Below are positions 54,254 through 63,780 of a DNA stretch of 64,000 nucleotides, piece by piece. Every line of letters begins with the position of its first letter. Positions within the stretch are counted from its first letter, which is position 1. Under the pieces are notes generated by a model. That model made no database searches and was not told the origin of the DNA. It saw nothing but the letters and a program-made list of their open reading frames with translations. The position numbers and the translations under genes are program-made. This DNA comes from Pseudomonas sp. UFMG81 (lineage in GTDB: Bacteria; Pseudomonadota; Gammaproteobacteria; Pseudomonadales; Pseudomonadaceae): positions 206,776 to 270,775 of the forward strand of contig NZ_JACAFQ010000003.1 of assembly GCF_015354575.1 (NCBI RefSeq), read 5' to 3'.

Positions 54254-55382
54254 GGGAGTTGCGCTCGTTGCGGAAGGTCATCTGCTCGATCTCCAGGGTG
54301 GCGTGCTCGGCCTCTTCACGGGCCTTGAGGATGATGCCGTGGTCCGGCGACTTGCCGCACACCGGGTCGGCCTTGCTGGCATCGCCGGTGAGCATGAAGG
54401 CCTGGCAGCGGCAGCCGCCGAAGTCCTTTTCTTTCTCATCGCACGAGCGGCACGGCTCGGGCATCCAGTCGTAGCCGCGGAAGCGGTTGAAGCCGAACGA
54501 GTCGTACCAGATGTGCTTGAGGTCATGCTCGCGCACGTTGGGGAACTGCACCGGCAACTGGCGCGCGCCGTGGCAGGGCAGGGCGGTGCCGTCGGGGGTG
54601 ATGGTCAGGAACAGGCTGCCCCAGCCGTTCATGCAGGCCTTGGGGCGCTCTTCGTAGTAGTCCGGGGTGACGAAGATCAGCTTGCAGGGGCTGCCCTGGG
54701 CCTTGAGCTTGGCACGGTATTCGTTGGTGATGCGTTCGGCCCGCTCCAGTTGTGCGCGGGTCGGCAGCAGCCCGAGGCGGTTGAGGTGCGCCCAGCCGTA
54801 GAACTGGCAGGTGGCGAGCTCGACGAAGTCGGCCTCCAGGGCGATGCACAGCTCGATGATGCGGTCGATCTTGTCGATGTTGTGCCGGTGGGTGACGAAG
54901 TTGAGCACCATCGGGTAGCCGTGGGCTTTCACGGCCCGGGCCATGGCCAGCTTTTGCGCGAAGGCTTTCTTCGAACCGGCCAGCAGGTTGTTCACCTGCT
55001 CGTCGCTGGCCTGGAAGCTGATCTGGATATGGTCGAGCCCCGCCTGCTTGAAGGCGGCGATCTTCTGCTCGGTCAGGCCGATGCCGGAGGTGATCAGGTT
55101 GGTGTAGTAGCCCAACCTGCGGGCCTCGCCGATCAGCTCGGCGAGGTCCTGGCGCACCAGCGGCTCGCCGCCGGAGAAACCGATTTGCGCCGCGCCCATC
55201 TCGCGGGCTTCGGCCATCACCTTGAACCACTGCGCGGTGCTCAGCTCCTTGCCCTGCTCGGCGAAGTCCAGCGGGTTGGAGCAGTAGGGGCACTGCAACG
55301 GGCAGCGGTAGGTGAGTTCGGCCAGCAGCCACAGCGGCAGGCCGACCGGCACCTCAGGCGAGGGTGATCCAGTGTTCGGCAC
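54234..55382 (-). CDS. pqqE: PqqA peptide cyclase (radical SAM)
   Basis: Joins the Glu and Tyr side chains of PqqA. 382 residues from the GTG at 55382, chosen because GGAGGT (55393-55388) lies six bases before it; the GTG at 55352 would give 372 residues. Radical-SAM motif [11 protein letters not shown] near residue 30; [12 protein letters not shown] follows. The C-terminal SPASM domain has [27 protein letters not shown] and [10 protein letters not shown] with the auxiliary-cluster cysteines. It overlaps pqqD at its start and the peptidase gene at its end. Confidence 0.96.
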   Translation of the reverse strand: MPNTGSPSPEVPVGLPLWLLAELTYRCPLQCPYCSNPLDFAEQGKELSTAQWFKVMAEAREMGAAQIGFSGGEPLVRQDLAELIGEARRLGYYTNLITSGIGLTEQKIAAFKQAGLDHIQISFQASDEQVNNLLAGSKKAFAQKLAMARAVKAHGYPMVLNFVTHRHNIDKIDRIIELCIALEADFVELATCQFYGWAHLNRLGLLPTRAQLERAERITNEYRAKLKAQGSPCKLIFVTPDYYEERPKACMNGWGSLFLTITPDGTALPCHGARQLPVQFPNVREHDLKHIWYDSFGFNRFRGYDWMPEPCRSCDEKEKDFGGCRCQAFMLTGDASKADPVCGKSPDHGIILKAREEAEHATLEIEQMTFRNERNSHVIARG

Positions 55383-55629
55383 GGGCCACCTCCATGAATT
55401 GCTCGATGTCGTCGGCGACTTCGGGCACACCGGGGAATTGCTGTTCAAGCTCACTGATGATGGCGGCAACGCTGCGCTGGCCATCGATGAGCCCGCCGAT
55501 CAGGCCGGCGCTGTCGTTGAGCTTGATCATGCCTTCGGGGTACAGCAGCACATGGCCCTGCTGCGCCGGCTCGTACTGGAAACGATAGCCGGGGCGCCAG
55601 GTGGGCACCTGTTCACGGTTGAAACTCAT
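55354..55629 (-). CDS. pqqD: PQQ biosynthesis chaperone PqqD
   Basis: 91 residues. It binds PqqA and presents it to PqqE. Typical blocks: [36 protein letters not shown] and [15 protein letters not shown]. Its ATG overlaps the pqqC stop (ATGA). Confidence 0.97.
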   Translation of the reverse strand: MSFNREQVPTWRPGYRFQYEPAQQGHVLLYPEGMIKLNDSAGLIGGLIDGQRSVAAIISELEQQFPGVPEVADDIEQFMEVARAEHWITLA

Positions 55630-56381
55630 AGGGCGATCCCCTTGTGCCAGACCCGTTCAGTAGTGACGCTGTGATAGGGCGGGCGGTTCAGTTCGTAGGC
55701 CATGCTCATGGCGTCGAGCATGCTCCAGAGGATATCCAGCTTGAACTGCAGGATCTCCAGCATGCGCTCCTGCCCGGCACGGGTGGTGTAGTGCTGCAGG
55801 GTGATCGCCAGGCCATGTTCCACATCGCGCCGGGCCTGGCCCAGGCGGGTGCGGAAGTACTCATAGCCGGCCGGGTCGATCCACGGGTAGTGCTGCGGCC
55901 AGCTGTCCAGCCGTGACTGGTGGATCTGCGGGGCGAACAGCTCGGTCAGCGAGCTGCTGGCGGCTTCTTGCCAGTTGGCGCGGCGGGCGAAGTTGACGTA
56001 GGCGTCGACGGCGAAACGGACACCGGGCAGCACCAGCTCCTGGCTGCGCAGTTGCTCCGGGTCCAGCCCTACGGCTTGGCCCAGGCGCAGCCAGGCTTCG
56101 ATGCCGCCATCCTCGCCAGGGGCGCCGTCATGGTCGAGCAGGCGCTGGATCCACTCGCGGCGCACTTCGCGGTCGGGGCAGTTGGCCAGGATCGCCGCAT
56201 CCTTCATGGGGATGTTGACCTGGTAGTAGAAGCGGTTGGCTACCCAGCCCTGGATCTGCTCGCGGGTGGCACGGCCTTCATACATCGCCACGTGGTAGGG
56301 GTGATGGATGTGGTAGTAGGCGCCCTTGGCGCGCAGGGCCTGCTCGAATTCGGCAGGGGACATCGGTGTTGCGTCATTCAT
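55626..56381 (-). CDS. pqqC: Pyrroloquinoline-quinone synthase
   Basis: Cofactor-free oxidase for the last ring closure and eight-electron oxidation to PQQ. 251 residues, TenA-like all-helical fold. Blocks: [36 protein letters not shown] and [18 protein letters not shown]. The active-site His, Tyr and Arg residues of the family lie in these. Third gene of the operon, overlapping pqqD by four bases. Confidence 0.97.
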   Translation of the reverse strand: MNDATPMSPAEFEQALRAKGAYYHIHHPYHVAMYEGRATREQIQGWVANRFYYQVNIPMKDAAILANCPDREVRREWIQRLLDHDGAPGEDGGIEAWLRLGQAVGLDPEQLRSQELVLPGVRFAVDAYVNFARRANWQEAASSSLTELFAPQIHQSRLDSWPQHYPWIDPAGYEYFRTRLGQARRDVEHGLAITLQHYTTRAGQERMLEILQFKLDILWSMLDAMSMAYELNRPPYHSVTTERVWHKGIAL

Positions 56382-56398
56382 TCAGCGCACTCCCTTGG

Positions 56399-56420
56399 AA
56401 TGAACCCGCTCCCACAGGGC
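56399..56420. repeat. Partial REP element
   Basis: gaacccgctcccacagggct is only the head of a REP unit. It lies in the 52-bp gap between pqqB and pqqC. Confidence 0.5.
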
Positions 56421-56433
56421 TGGTGCGGTGCCT

Positions 56434-57345
56434 TCACAATTGGATACTCATGCCGTCGAAGGCCACTTCCACACCCCGGCGCTGCACCTCGGCCCGTTCC
56501 GCCGAGTCTTCATCGAGGATCGGGTTGGTGTTGTTGATGTGGATAAGCACCTTGCGCTGGCGGGGGAAGCCATCCAGCACCTCGAGCATGCCGCCTGGGC
56601 CATTCTGCGCCAGGTGGCCCATCTCGCGGCCGGTGCGGGTGCCGACGCCACGGCGCTGCATTTCATCATCCTCCCACAGGGTGCCGTCGACCAGCAGGCA
56701 GTCGGCGCCGTGCATCATCTGCAGCAGCTTGTCGTCCACCTGGCCCAGGCCCGGGGCGTAGAACAACTTGCCGCCGGTACGGGTGTCTTCCACCAGCAAC
56801 CCCAGGTTGTCGCCCGGGTGCGGGTCGAAGCGGTGCGGCGAGTAGGGCGGCGCGGCGCTGCGCAGGGGGAAGGGGGTGAAGCGCAGGTTCGGGCAGGCCT
56901 CGATGACGAAGCTGCCTTCAAGCTCGATGCGATTCCATTGCAGGCCACCGTTCCAGTGGCTGAGCATGTTGAACAGCGGGAAACCGGTGGTCAGGTCCTG
57001 GTGGACCATCTCGGTGCACCACACCTTGTGCGGGCAGCCTTCACGCAGGCTGAGTAGGCCGGTGGTGTGGTCGATCTGGCTGTCGAGCAGCACGATGGCG
57101 TCGATACCGGTGTCGCGCAGGGCGCGGGCCGGCTGCATCGGGGCGAAGGCCTGCAACTGGGCGCGGATGTCCGGCGAGGCGTTGCACAGGATCCAGTGCT
57201 CGCCGTCGTCGGACAGGGCGATGGACGACTGGGTGCGCGCCGTGGCACGCAGGGTGCCGTCGCGGTAGCCCTTGCAGTTGGCGCAGTTGCAGTTCCACTG
57301 GGGGAACCCGCCGCCGGCGGCGGAACCGAGGATCTGGATGTACAT
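56434..57345 (-). CDS. pqqB: PqqB, metallo-hydrolase-fold PQQ protein
   Basis: 303 residues from the ATG at 57345 ([20 protein letters not shown]), the standard start; a GTG six bases upstream is less likely. It has the metallo-beta-lactamase fold: [18 protein letters not shown] in place of the usual HxHxDH, and [16 protein letters not shown]. The CNCANC motif near the N-terminus probably binds zinc. It is thought to oxidise the Tyr-derived intermediate. Confidence 0.97.
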   Translation of the reverse strand: MYIQILGSAAGGGFPQWNCNCANCKGYRDGTLRATARTQSSIALSDDGEHWILCNASPDIRAQLQAFAPMQPARALRDTGIDAIVLLDSQIDHTTGLLSLREGCPHKVWCTEMVHQDLTTGFPLFNMLSHWNGGLQWNRIELEGSFVIEACPNLRFTPFPLRSAAPPYSPHRFDPHPGDNLGLLVEDTRTGGKLFYAPGLGQVDDKLLQMMHGADCLLVDGTLWEDDEMQRRGVGTRTGREMGHLAQNGPGGMLEVLDGFPRQRKVLIHINNTNPILDEDSAERAEVQRRGVEVAFDGMSIQL

Positions 57346-57373
57346 GGGCACTCTCTAGCCGAAAACCGTGTGC

Positions 57374-57405
57374 AAAAAACGACAACGCCCCGGCTGGCCG
57401 AGGCG
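57374..57405 (-). terminator. Putative attenuator between pqqA and pqqB
   Basis: On the minus strand, CGCCTCGGC-CA-GCCGGGGCG, then TTGTCG and TTTTTT (57379-57374). The stem has one G-U pair and the T-run starts after six other bases, so termination should be partial. This would give more pqqA than pqqBCDE mRNA. Confidence 0.6.
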
Positions 57406-57422
57406 TCGAACCGCAATGCTGT

Positions 57423-57494
57423 TTAGCGGCTGGCGAAGTACATGGTGACTTCGAAGCCGATACGCAGGTCGGTGTAAGCAGGTTTGGTCCACAT
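57423..57494 (-). CDS. pqqA: PQQ precursor peptide PqqA
   Basis: 23 residues from the ATG at 57494. It begins [16 protein letters not shown] and ends TMYFASR; the conserved E-V-T-M-Y supplies the Glu and Tyr that become PQQ. AGGAG lies before the ATG. Confidence 0.97.
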   Translation of the reverse strand: MWTKPAYTDLRIGFEVTMYFASR

Positions 57495-57659
57495 AGAATG
57501 ACTCCTTCCGGATGGGGTTGAGGTGATGGGTTACGGCGTGATACCGGCTGAGGCAGACGGTTTCATTGACCGAGATTGCGCTATCTTACAAGAAAAATTT
57601 GTACCGAAAGGTTAATTCTTCGAAAAGCGCCATTACATTCGAGGTAACAATCCGCCTTT
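57495..57659 (-). promoter_or_regulatory. pqqA leader/promoter region
   Basis: 165 bases between pqqF and pqqA on the same strand, with an AT-rich centre (about 57575-57625). This suits a separate pqqA promoter. No clear -35/-10 pair or terminator after pqqF could be named. Confidence 0.4.
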
Positions 57660-59978
57660 CTACGCTCGCCATCGGGCGTCAGGGGCGGGGCCGTTGGCCA
57701 GGCAATGCCAGCCATGACGAGCGTCGAGCAACTGCTGCAACAGGTCGTCCAATTGCTGTTGATCGACCTTGAGGATAGACCTGCTCATGTAGGACAGGTC
57801 GGGATTTTGTGTCGCCATATGTGCCTGCCACGCCCATTCTGCGACGTCCTGGTTGCTCATCGCCGGTTCAGCGAACTGATGGGCCAACTGCTGGCGAGCC
57901 GCTGGATCGAGCGCCACGCCCCGCTTCAAAAGGTCCGTCAGGTGGCCAAGGATTTCGCCATGGCTGGCATGGGGCGACTGCACGCCGAACAGCAGCCCGC
58001 CGATACCCTCGACCTGACGAAAGGTGCTGAACACCGCATAGCCCAACTGCAATTCGACCCGCAGGCGCTGGTACACCGCCCCCTGTAGCTGTTGCGCGAG
58101 CAGCCGGCCGCAGGCTTGCAGCGCTTCGGGCAGCGGGCAGAACAGCAATACAGCGGGTTCGCTGCCCTGAGTGGCGACCTGGTGCCAGTGTCGCGCACTA
58201 CTGCCCGCAGCTGGGGCGGGTGTGGCGGGTTGCCCCATTATCGCCTGCAAGGCTGCGGCCAGCGCACCGTGCTGCCCTGCATCGAAGCCGATTGCCAGGC
58301 CCTGCCAGCGGGCCTGCTGCCAGAGGCCGTCGAGCAAGTGCTGGTCGAGCAGGCAGGACGGTTGCGGTTGCTCAGGCGTGATCAGCAGCGTATCCGGCAA
58401 TGCCTTGAGCAATGCGCGCAATGGGATCAGCGCCGGTGGCGTGATGAGTGGTGCGTTCCAGTGGTTGGCGGCGGGCGCCCGGATGAGCCCGAGCGCCTCT
58501 TCGATGGCGGCAAGCACCGCAGTGCTCTGCCCGGCCGCGCGCAATTGCCAGTACTCGCCGCAGGCGTCGAACGCCAGTTGCAGGGCGACCCGCTCGGCAC
58601 GCTCGAGCAAGGGTTGCAGGGCGCGTTCGAGGATCGCCTGGAAGCGCTGGCGCAAGGGCGAGGTGATGTGCCAACGCAGGTACAGGGCGGCGAACTGGCG
58701 GCTGGGTGGCAGGCTGTTGTCGATGGTCAGGGCCACGGGCAGGGGGGCGTCGTGTTGCTTTGCTGTCGCGCGCAGCAGTGGCTCCTCGGGCGGCAACTGC
58801 CAGTGGCCGGCACGGTGTTGCGGTAGTGCTGCCAGCAGTTGTTCGAGCGCGGTCAGTCCCTGTGCGTCGAGCCCATGAAAGGTTTGCCCACTGCTGTCGC
58901 GGCGGGCGAGTTCGAGGGCCCCGGCGGCCTGTTCGCGGCGCCGTTGCAGTTGGCTGTAGCTGTCGTTCAGCAACTGCGCAGGTTGCTGGCGAATGAAGTT
59001 CAACCAGCCGTGCAGCAGGCCCTGCACCTGTGACGGCAGGGCGCTTGCAGACAATTGCAGCTGAATATGCCAGAGCAGTTGCCCGGCATGAGCGTGCAGC
59101 AACTGTGCCTTGCAATCCTGCAGCCAGCCGCGCTGGCGCAGTTCGCCCAGCCAACCGCCCGGGCGGCTGTCGGTGAGCAGGCTCAGGAGTAGCTCCAGCG
59201 CCTGTTCGGCGGCGGCGGGCAGGTGCTCATGGGCAAACAACAGGTCATGGCGCGATTTGCTGGGTGCGGGTGGGCGCAATGGGCCGTCGAGCAACGCCGG
59301 GGGCGATGCTTGCGCCACGCGTTTGCCCGCTGCCAGCAGCGCGCCAGCCTGGTGGCCCAGTCGCTGCAGCTCGTCCAGCGACTGCGGCCCGGCCAGGCTC
59401 AGGGTGATCTGCCCGCCCTGGTAGAAGCGCTGGTGGAAGTGCTTGAGCGCTTGTTGGAAGGCACTGTCCGCCAGCGGCAGGCTATACCGGTTGCCGGCCT
59501 GGAAAGCGCTGAGCGGGTGGTTCGGCGACACCGACTGCAACAAGGCGAACTGGCGCTGGGCCTCCTGGTTGCGTGACCAGGCGATGAACTCGGCGTGGAT
59601 GACTTCGCGCTCCCGGCGCTGGCGCTCCAGGCCCAGGTCCGGTTCGGCGAGCATCTGGCACAGGCGCTCCAGGCCGCCGGCCAATGCGCCGGGCGGCACT
59701 TCGAAGAAGTAGTCGGTGGTGCGCTCGCGGGTGCTGGCGTTGACCTGCCCGCCCTGGCCCTGCACATAGCGCATCAGGCCGTCTTCCAAGGGGAAGCGGT
59801 GGGTGCCGAGGAAGAACAGGTGTTCGAGAAAATGCGCCAGGCCCGGCCAGCGCGCCGGGGCGTCATGGCTGCCGGCATGCACCCGCAGCGCCGCGGCGGC
59901 GCGCTTGAGGCGGGGGGCGTGGCGCAGGGTCAGGTGCAGGCCGTTGGCGAGGGTGAGGTGGCGGATGGCGTCGGACAT
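57660..59978 (-). CDS. pqqF: PQQ-locus M16 metallopeptidase
   Basis: 772 residues of the insulinase/M16 family. The inverted zinc motif HFLEH is at about residue 48-52, in GLAHFLEHLFFLGT, and the distal Glu lies in a segment such as REREVIHAEF. It is thought to cut modified PqqA after cyclisation. It is first in the locus, upstream of pqqA on the same strand. Confidence 0.95.
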   Translation of the reverse strand: MSDAIRHLTLANGLHLTLRHAPRLKRAAAALRVHAGSHDAPARWPGLAHFLEHLFFLGTHRFPLEDGLMRYVQGQGGQVNASTRERTTDYFFEVPPGALAGGLERLCQMLAEPDLGLERQRREREVIHAEFIAWSRNQEAQRQFALLQSVSPNHPLSAFQAGNRYSLPLADSAFQQALKHFHQRFYQGGQITLSLAGPQSLDELQRLGHQAGALLAAGKRVAQASPPALLDGPLRPPAPSKSRHDLLFAHEHLPAAAEQALELLLSLLTDSRPGGWLGELRQRGWLQDCKAQLLHAHAGQLLWHIQLQLSASALPSQVQGLLHGWLNFIRQQPAQLLNDSYSQLQRRREQAAGALELARRDSSGQTFHGLDAQGLTALEQLLAALPQHRAGHWQLPPEEPLLRATAKQHDAPLPVALTIDNSLPPSRQFAALYLRWHITSPLRQRFQAILERALQPLLERAERVALQLAFDACGEYWQLRAAGQSTAVLAAIEEALGLIRAPAANHWNAPLITPPALIPLRALLKALPDTLLITPEQPQPSCLLDQHLLDGLWQQARWQGLAIGFDAGQHGALAAALQAIMGQPATPAPAAGSSARHWHQVATQGSEPAVLLFCPLPEALQACGRLLAQQLQGAVYQRLRVELQLGYAVFSTFRQVEGIGGLLFGVQSPHASHGEILGHLTDLLKRGVALDPAARQQLAHQFAEPAMSNQDVAEWAWQAHMATQNPDLSYMSRSILKVDQQQLDDLLQQLLDARHGWHCLANGPAPDARWRA

Positions 59979-60047
59979 GACGCCATGCTAGCGCGCCTGG
60001 GGTGGGTTGTCTGTTGTGCTGATTGGCCATCCACCGCGTCGCCTGCT

Positions 60048-60220
60048 TCGCGGCTAAAGCCGCTCCCACGTGGTGGCTACATGCGCTCCCCCTGTAGGAG
60101 CGGCCTTGTGCCGCGAAAGGGCCGCAAAGCGGCCCCAGCGATCGATTTTGCTACTCAAATGGCTGGAGCTGCTGTGCAGCCCTTTCGCGGCACTAGGCCG
60201 CTCCTACAGTAAACCTGTGC
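60048..60220. repeat. REP cluster, three units
   Basis: A unit near 60048-60070 (ttcgcggctaaagccgctcccacg), one from about 60092 to 60137 (tgtaggagcggccttgtgcc...gcggcccc) and its inverse from about 60165 to 60217 (ggagctgctgtgcagcccttt...ctcctacag). They fill the gap between pqqF and davA. Confidence 0.85.
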
Positions 60221-60260
60221 AAGGCAGTTGATCTCACAGTCAGAGGCAAGCCGGGGCGGC

Positions 60261-61043
60261 TCAGTGCAGATCCTGACGCAAGTCCACCAGGTACGGGAAC
60301 GCCTCTCGTCCCTTCAGCACCCGTTCACGTTCCAGGTCCGCCAGCAACTGGCATTCCTCGTGCCCGGCCATGGCCAACAGGCTGCCGTCCGGCCCGACGA
60401 TGCTGCTCTGCCCGCAATACTGGATCGTGTCCTCGCTGCCGCAGTAGTTGGCATACACCAGGTAGCACTGGTTCTCCTGCGCCCGCGCGCGCACGGTCAC
60501 CTGGCAGACGAAGTCGTAGGGCGCCATGTTGGCTGTGGGCACCAGGATCAGCTCGGCGCCGGCCAGCGCCAGGCGCCGGGCGTTCTCGGGGAACTCGATG
60601 TCGTAGCAGATCAGCAGGCCGAGCTTCCAACCCTCCAGTTCGACCACCGGGAAGTGGTTGGCACCGGGGCTGAACATCGAGCGGTCGAGCTCACCGAACA
60701 GGTGGGTCTTGCGGTAGTTGCACAGGCTGCGCCCGTGCGCATCGATAAGCTGCACGCTGTTGTAGATCGCACCGTCGTCGGCCCGCTCGGGGTAGCCATA
60801 GGCGATGGCGATGCGGTGCGCCTGGGCGATCTCCACCACGGTCATCGCCGATGGGCCATCAGCGGCCTCGGCCAGGCGTTCCACCTGCGCCAGGCCGATG
60901 TTGTAGCCACTCAGGAACATCTCCGGGCACACCAGCAGCTGGGCGCCTTGTTGGGCAGCCAGCTGGGCCTGGTGCTGCAGGCGTTCGAGGTTGCCGGGCA
61001 CGTCCAGGGGGCCGGGGGCGCCCTGGTACAAGGCGATGCGCAT
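60261..61043 (-). CDS. davA: 5-aminopentanamidase (carbon-nitrogen hydrolase)
   Basis: Hydrolyses 5-aminopentanamide to 5-aminovalerate in lysine breakdown. 260 residues from the ATG at 61043 (MRIALYQGAPGPLDVPGNLE) with GGAG before it. Nitrilase triad: LLVCPEMFLSGYN (Glu), NYRKTHLFGELD (Lys) and LLICYDIEFPENARRL (Cys). It follows davB by 16 bases, and this pairing supports the specific assignment. Confidence 0.94.
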   Translation of the reverse strand: MRIALYQGAPGPLDVPGNLERLQHQAQLAAQQGAQLLVCPEMFLSGYNIGLAQVERLAEAADGPSAMTVVEIAQAHRIAIAYGYPERADDGAIYNSVQLIDAHGRSLCNYRKTHLFGELDRSMFSPGANHFPVVELEGWKLGLLICYDIEFPENARRLALAGAELILVPTANMAPYDFVCQVTVRARAQENQCYLVYANYCGSEDTIQYCGQSSIVGPDGSLLAMAGHEECQLLADLERERVLKGREAFPYLVDLRQDLH

Positions 61044-61059
61044 CACGCTACTCCTTCGC

Positions 61060-62742
61060 TCAGTCGGCCAGGGCGATGGGGCCGATTTCGTGGAACACAT
61101 CGCCTGGGCCTGGGTTGTCCGGGTGGGTCTGGCCACCGAAGTGGTTCATGATACCCCACACCGCATTCAGCGAAGTCTGCACCGCACCCTCCACCCAAGC
61201 CGGGGTCCACGACACGTCGTCGCCGGCAATGAAGATGCCGCGCTGCTCGGCGGGCATGTCCTGCTGCATGAAGTGCGCGTACATGCGCTGGTTGTAGCGG
61301 TAGTGGCCCGGCAGCGCGCCCTTGAAGGCACCGAGGAAGTGCGGGTCGGCCTCCCACGAGATGGTGATCGGGTCGCCGATGATGTGCCCGGCAATATCGG
61401 TTTTCGGGTAGATCTTCTTCAGCGCATCCAGCGCCAGCTGCACGCGCTTTTCGGTCGGGTGCGGCAGCATTTTCAGGGCATCGCTCATCCAGGCGTAGGA
61501 CAGGCAGATCACCCCCGGCTTGTCGTCGCCGTTGTCGAACAGGTAGGTGCCGCGGGTGAGGCGGTCGGTGAGGGTCATGCTCATCAGGTCGCGGCCGGTC
61601 TGCGGGTCCTTGTCCTTCCAGAATGGCCGGTCGACCATCACGAAGGTCTTCGACGACTGCATGTAGCGGGTGCGGTCCAGGGCCATCCACATCTTCTGCG
61701 AGAACAGCGACTCCTCGCAGTCGATCTGGGTGGTCAGCAGCCAGCTCTGGCAGGTGGTGAGCACCGCCGCGTAGTGGCGCACGTCACCGTAGTTGTCGGT
61801 CACGGCCAGCAGGCCATCGGAGGCACGGGCAATGCGCTTGACCCCGGTGCGCGGCGCGCCGCCATGCAACGAGCTCAGGCTGGTGCCGGCCGGCCAGTGG
61901 GCGCAACGCTCTGGCACATGGCGCCAGATGCCCTGGGGCACCTGCTCGACGCCACCGACCACCAGGTGCTGGTGGTCGTCGCAATTGGTCATCACCACGC
62001 GGAAGATTTCCAGCATCGAGTTGGGGAAGTCCGAGTCCCAGCCGCCGGTGCCGAAGCCCACCTGGCCGAACACCTCGCGGTGCTGGAAGCTCAGCTTGGC
62101 GAACGAGCGCGAAGTGGCGACGAAGTCGTAGAAGGTGCGGTCGTCCCACAGCGGCACCAGCTTGTTCCACAGGTCTTTGAGGCGCGGTACGTCGCGGTCG
62201 CGAATGGCCTGCTGGATATCGCTGAACTGCGCGCCGCTCTCCAGCGCATCGGCCCAGGCGTCGGCCACTTCGTGGAACAGCGCGGGCAGGTCGGCCTTGT
62301 TCTCGGCGTAGTAGGTCTGGCCTTCGAGGTCGATCACCGTGCTGCCCGAGGCCGGGGTAAGCGGGTTGGGAAACGGCTTGGTTTCCAGGCCCAGCTTGTC
62401 GACGTAGTGGTAGAAGGCGGTGGAGGACACCGGGAAACGCATGCCGCCCAGCTCGGCGACGATGCCGTCGGTGCCGTTGAAGGCTTGCGAGCGCAGGCGC
62501 CCGCCGAGTTTCGAGGCTTCGTACACCACCGGCTTGAGGCCCAGCTTCATCAGCTCATAGGCCGCCACCAGCCCGGCGATGCCGGCGCCGACGATCGCTA
62601 CCTCTTCACCCTGGCGCTCTGCGGGGATGCTGCCCAGGCCGGCCGGGTGCTCCAGCCAGTCGTCGAAACCGAAGGGGAAGTCCGGGCCAAAGATGGTGAT
62701 GGGTTTCTTGCCGTCGGCGGGGTGGCGATTGTTCTTGTTCAT
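61060..62742 (-). CDS. davB: Lysine 2-monooxygenase (flavin amine oxidase family)
   Basis: Converts L-lysine to 5-aminopentanamide with O2. 560 residues. Starts MNKNNRHPADGKKPITIFGP. FAD site EVAIVGAGIAGLVAAYELMK, then YEASKLGGRLRS and ELGGMRFP; C-terminal FAD block GIFIAGDDVSWTPAWVEGAV. It matches my memory of P. putida DavB along its length; older annotations call it tryptophan 2-monooxygenase. Operon davB-davA; the later steps (davT, davD) are elsewhere. Confidence 0.95.
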   Translation of the reverse strand: MNKNNRHPADGKKPITIFGPDFPFGFDDWLEHPAGLGSIPAERQGEEVAIVGAGIAGLVAAYELMKLGLKPVVYEASKLGGRLRSQAFNGTDGIVAELGGMRFPVSSTAFYHYVDKLGLETKPFPNPLTPASGSTVIDLEGQTYYAENKADLPALFHEVADAWADALESGAQFSDIQQAIRDRDVPRLKDLWNKLVPLWDDRTFYDFVATSRSFAKLSFQHREVFGQVGFGTGGWDSDFPNSMLEIFRVVMTNCDDHQHLVVGGVEQVPQGIWRHVPERCAHWPAGTSLSSLHGGAPRTGVKRIARASDGLLAVTDNYGDVRHYAAVLTTCQSWLLTTQIDCEESLFSQKMWMALDRTRYMQSSKTFVMVDRPFWKDKDPQTGRDLMSMTLTDRLTRGTYLFDNGDDKPGVICLSYAWMSDALKMLPHPTEKRVQLALDALKKIYPKTDIAGHIIGDPITISWEADPHFLGAFKGALPGHYRYNQRMYAHFMQQDMPAEQRGIFIAGDDVSWTPAWVEGAVQTSLNAVWGIMNHFGGQTHPDNPGPGDVFHEIGPIALAD

Positions 62743-62848
62743 GGGGTGACCTGGCCAGGGAGGCTGCGCAGCGGGCGGAGCCTGAGTATAGGAAATGACT
62801 GGTGGCCATTTTATGAAGCGTGGTGTTCGTAAATAAGATGCAGAGTGG

Positions 62849-62878
62849 CGTCGTTATGCGTGATTGTTCGTCGTTATG
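62849..62878 (-). promoter_or_regulatory. Tandem repeat operator candidate upstream of davB
   Basis: CGTCGTTATG occurs at 62849-62858 and again at 62869-62878, a 20-bp period (about two helical turns), 107-136 bases before the davB start. Direct repeats on one face of DNA suit AraC-, Lrp- or similar regulators. Confidence 0.5.
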
Positions 62879-62904
62879 ATCAGTCTATTTACCGATATGA
62901 CGAA

Positions 62905-63219
62905 TCAGTTCAGTGACGCTAGGTGCTCGACCGTCTCCGGGTATTTTTGCACCAGTCGAATCAGGGCGATTGCCTGGGCATTGGGTTGTGAGCGGCCCTG
63001 CTCCCAGTTTTCCAGGGTGCGCACATTGGTGCGCAGGTAGGCGGCGAACACCGCGCGGGACATGTTCAGGCGTTCGCGTAGTTCGATCAGCTCGTTGGGT
63101 ATCAGGGGCGCCAGTTGTTCGAACGCCACCTTGTGCGAACGCAGGGTGAGCTTGCCGCTGCGCTCGCTTGCGAGGGCGTCGAAGCCTTCGGTGAGTTCAG
63201 TGAAGATGTTGCGTGGCAT
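62905..63219 (-). CDS. XRE-type antitoxin (HigA-like)
   Basis: 104 residues. The N-terminal half (MPRNIFTELTEGFDALASER) would wrap the toxin; the C-terminal half is an HTH_3 domain (LRERLNMSRAVFAAYLRTNV, RTLENWEQGRSQPNAQA). It follows the toxin gene with a 23-base overlap. Toxin-first order is the hallmark of higBA-type systems. It should also repress the operon. Confidence 0.88.
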   Translation of the reverse strand: MPRNIFTELTEGFDALASERSGKLTLRSHKVAFEQLAPLIPNELIELRERLNMSRAVFAAYLRTNVRTLENWEQGRSQPNAQAIALIRLVQKYPETVEHLASLN

Positions 63220-63559
63220 TGGTTGTCCTCTTCAGGTATTCGCGCTCGAGCAGCTGCTTGAGGGCCTGGCGTTGCTGTGGCGTCAGGTTGTCCTGTACCT
63301 CCTTGCCATACAGCGTGAAGAGCCAGAACTGCCGACCGGCTGGCCACCAGTAGTAGATGATCCGTGTTCCACCGCGCTTGCCCTTGTGCCGCTGCGCGTC
63401 GGCGAAGCGCATTTTTCTCAAGCCGCCTGCGCCCTTGATGACGTCGCCTATATGAGGACACATCAACAGCAAACGTTGCAGCAGCCTGAAGTCTTCATCG
63501 TCCAGGTATTGAGGGCGATAGCGCTCGAAAGCGGGTAGTTCGACAAATAGCGCGTCCAT
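63197..63559 (-). CDS. RelE/HigB-like toxin
   Basis: 120 residues from the ATG at 63559 (MDALFVELPAFERYRPQYLD). RelE/ParE-superfamily traits: GLRKMRFADAQRHKGKRGGT, RIIYYWWPAGRQFWLFTLYG and a basic Lys/Arg-rich C-terminal region. Most members cleave mRNA on the ribosome. The frame is open upstream, but those residues look like translated REP sequence, so I do not use them. The ribosome-binding site is weak (GCAGG). Confidence 0.85.
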   Translation of the reverse strand: MDALFVELPAFERYRPQYLDDEDFRLLQRLLLMCPHIGDVIKGAGGLRKMRFADAQRHKGKRGGTRIIYYWWPAGRQFWLFTLYGKEVQDNLTPQQRQALKQLLEREYLKRTTNATQHLH

Positions 63560-63780
63560 GCTTTGTACGTAACCTGCGTATATTTTGTGAGTTGACCGCT
63601 CAGGCGTCAATGGGGCGGGCTGATCAAAGCGTACGTGGCGGAGGACTGGTAAGGGAGGAAGTGAGTTGCTGGATATGTCGCTGCCAGGGCCATTTCTTAC
63701 AAGGTCCAGCTGGTTACCGCATGAAGGCGACCAAGTGCTTGGCGAAAGCTTTGCGCTGCTCTTGAGATCGAGCGCCGCCC

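Noticed and set aside
1089..60220. Scattered palindromic repeats considered as CRISPR arrays
   Set aside because: Units occur singly or in inverted pairs in gene gaps, never as direct repeats with regular spacers, and no cas gene is present.
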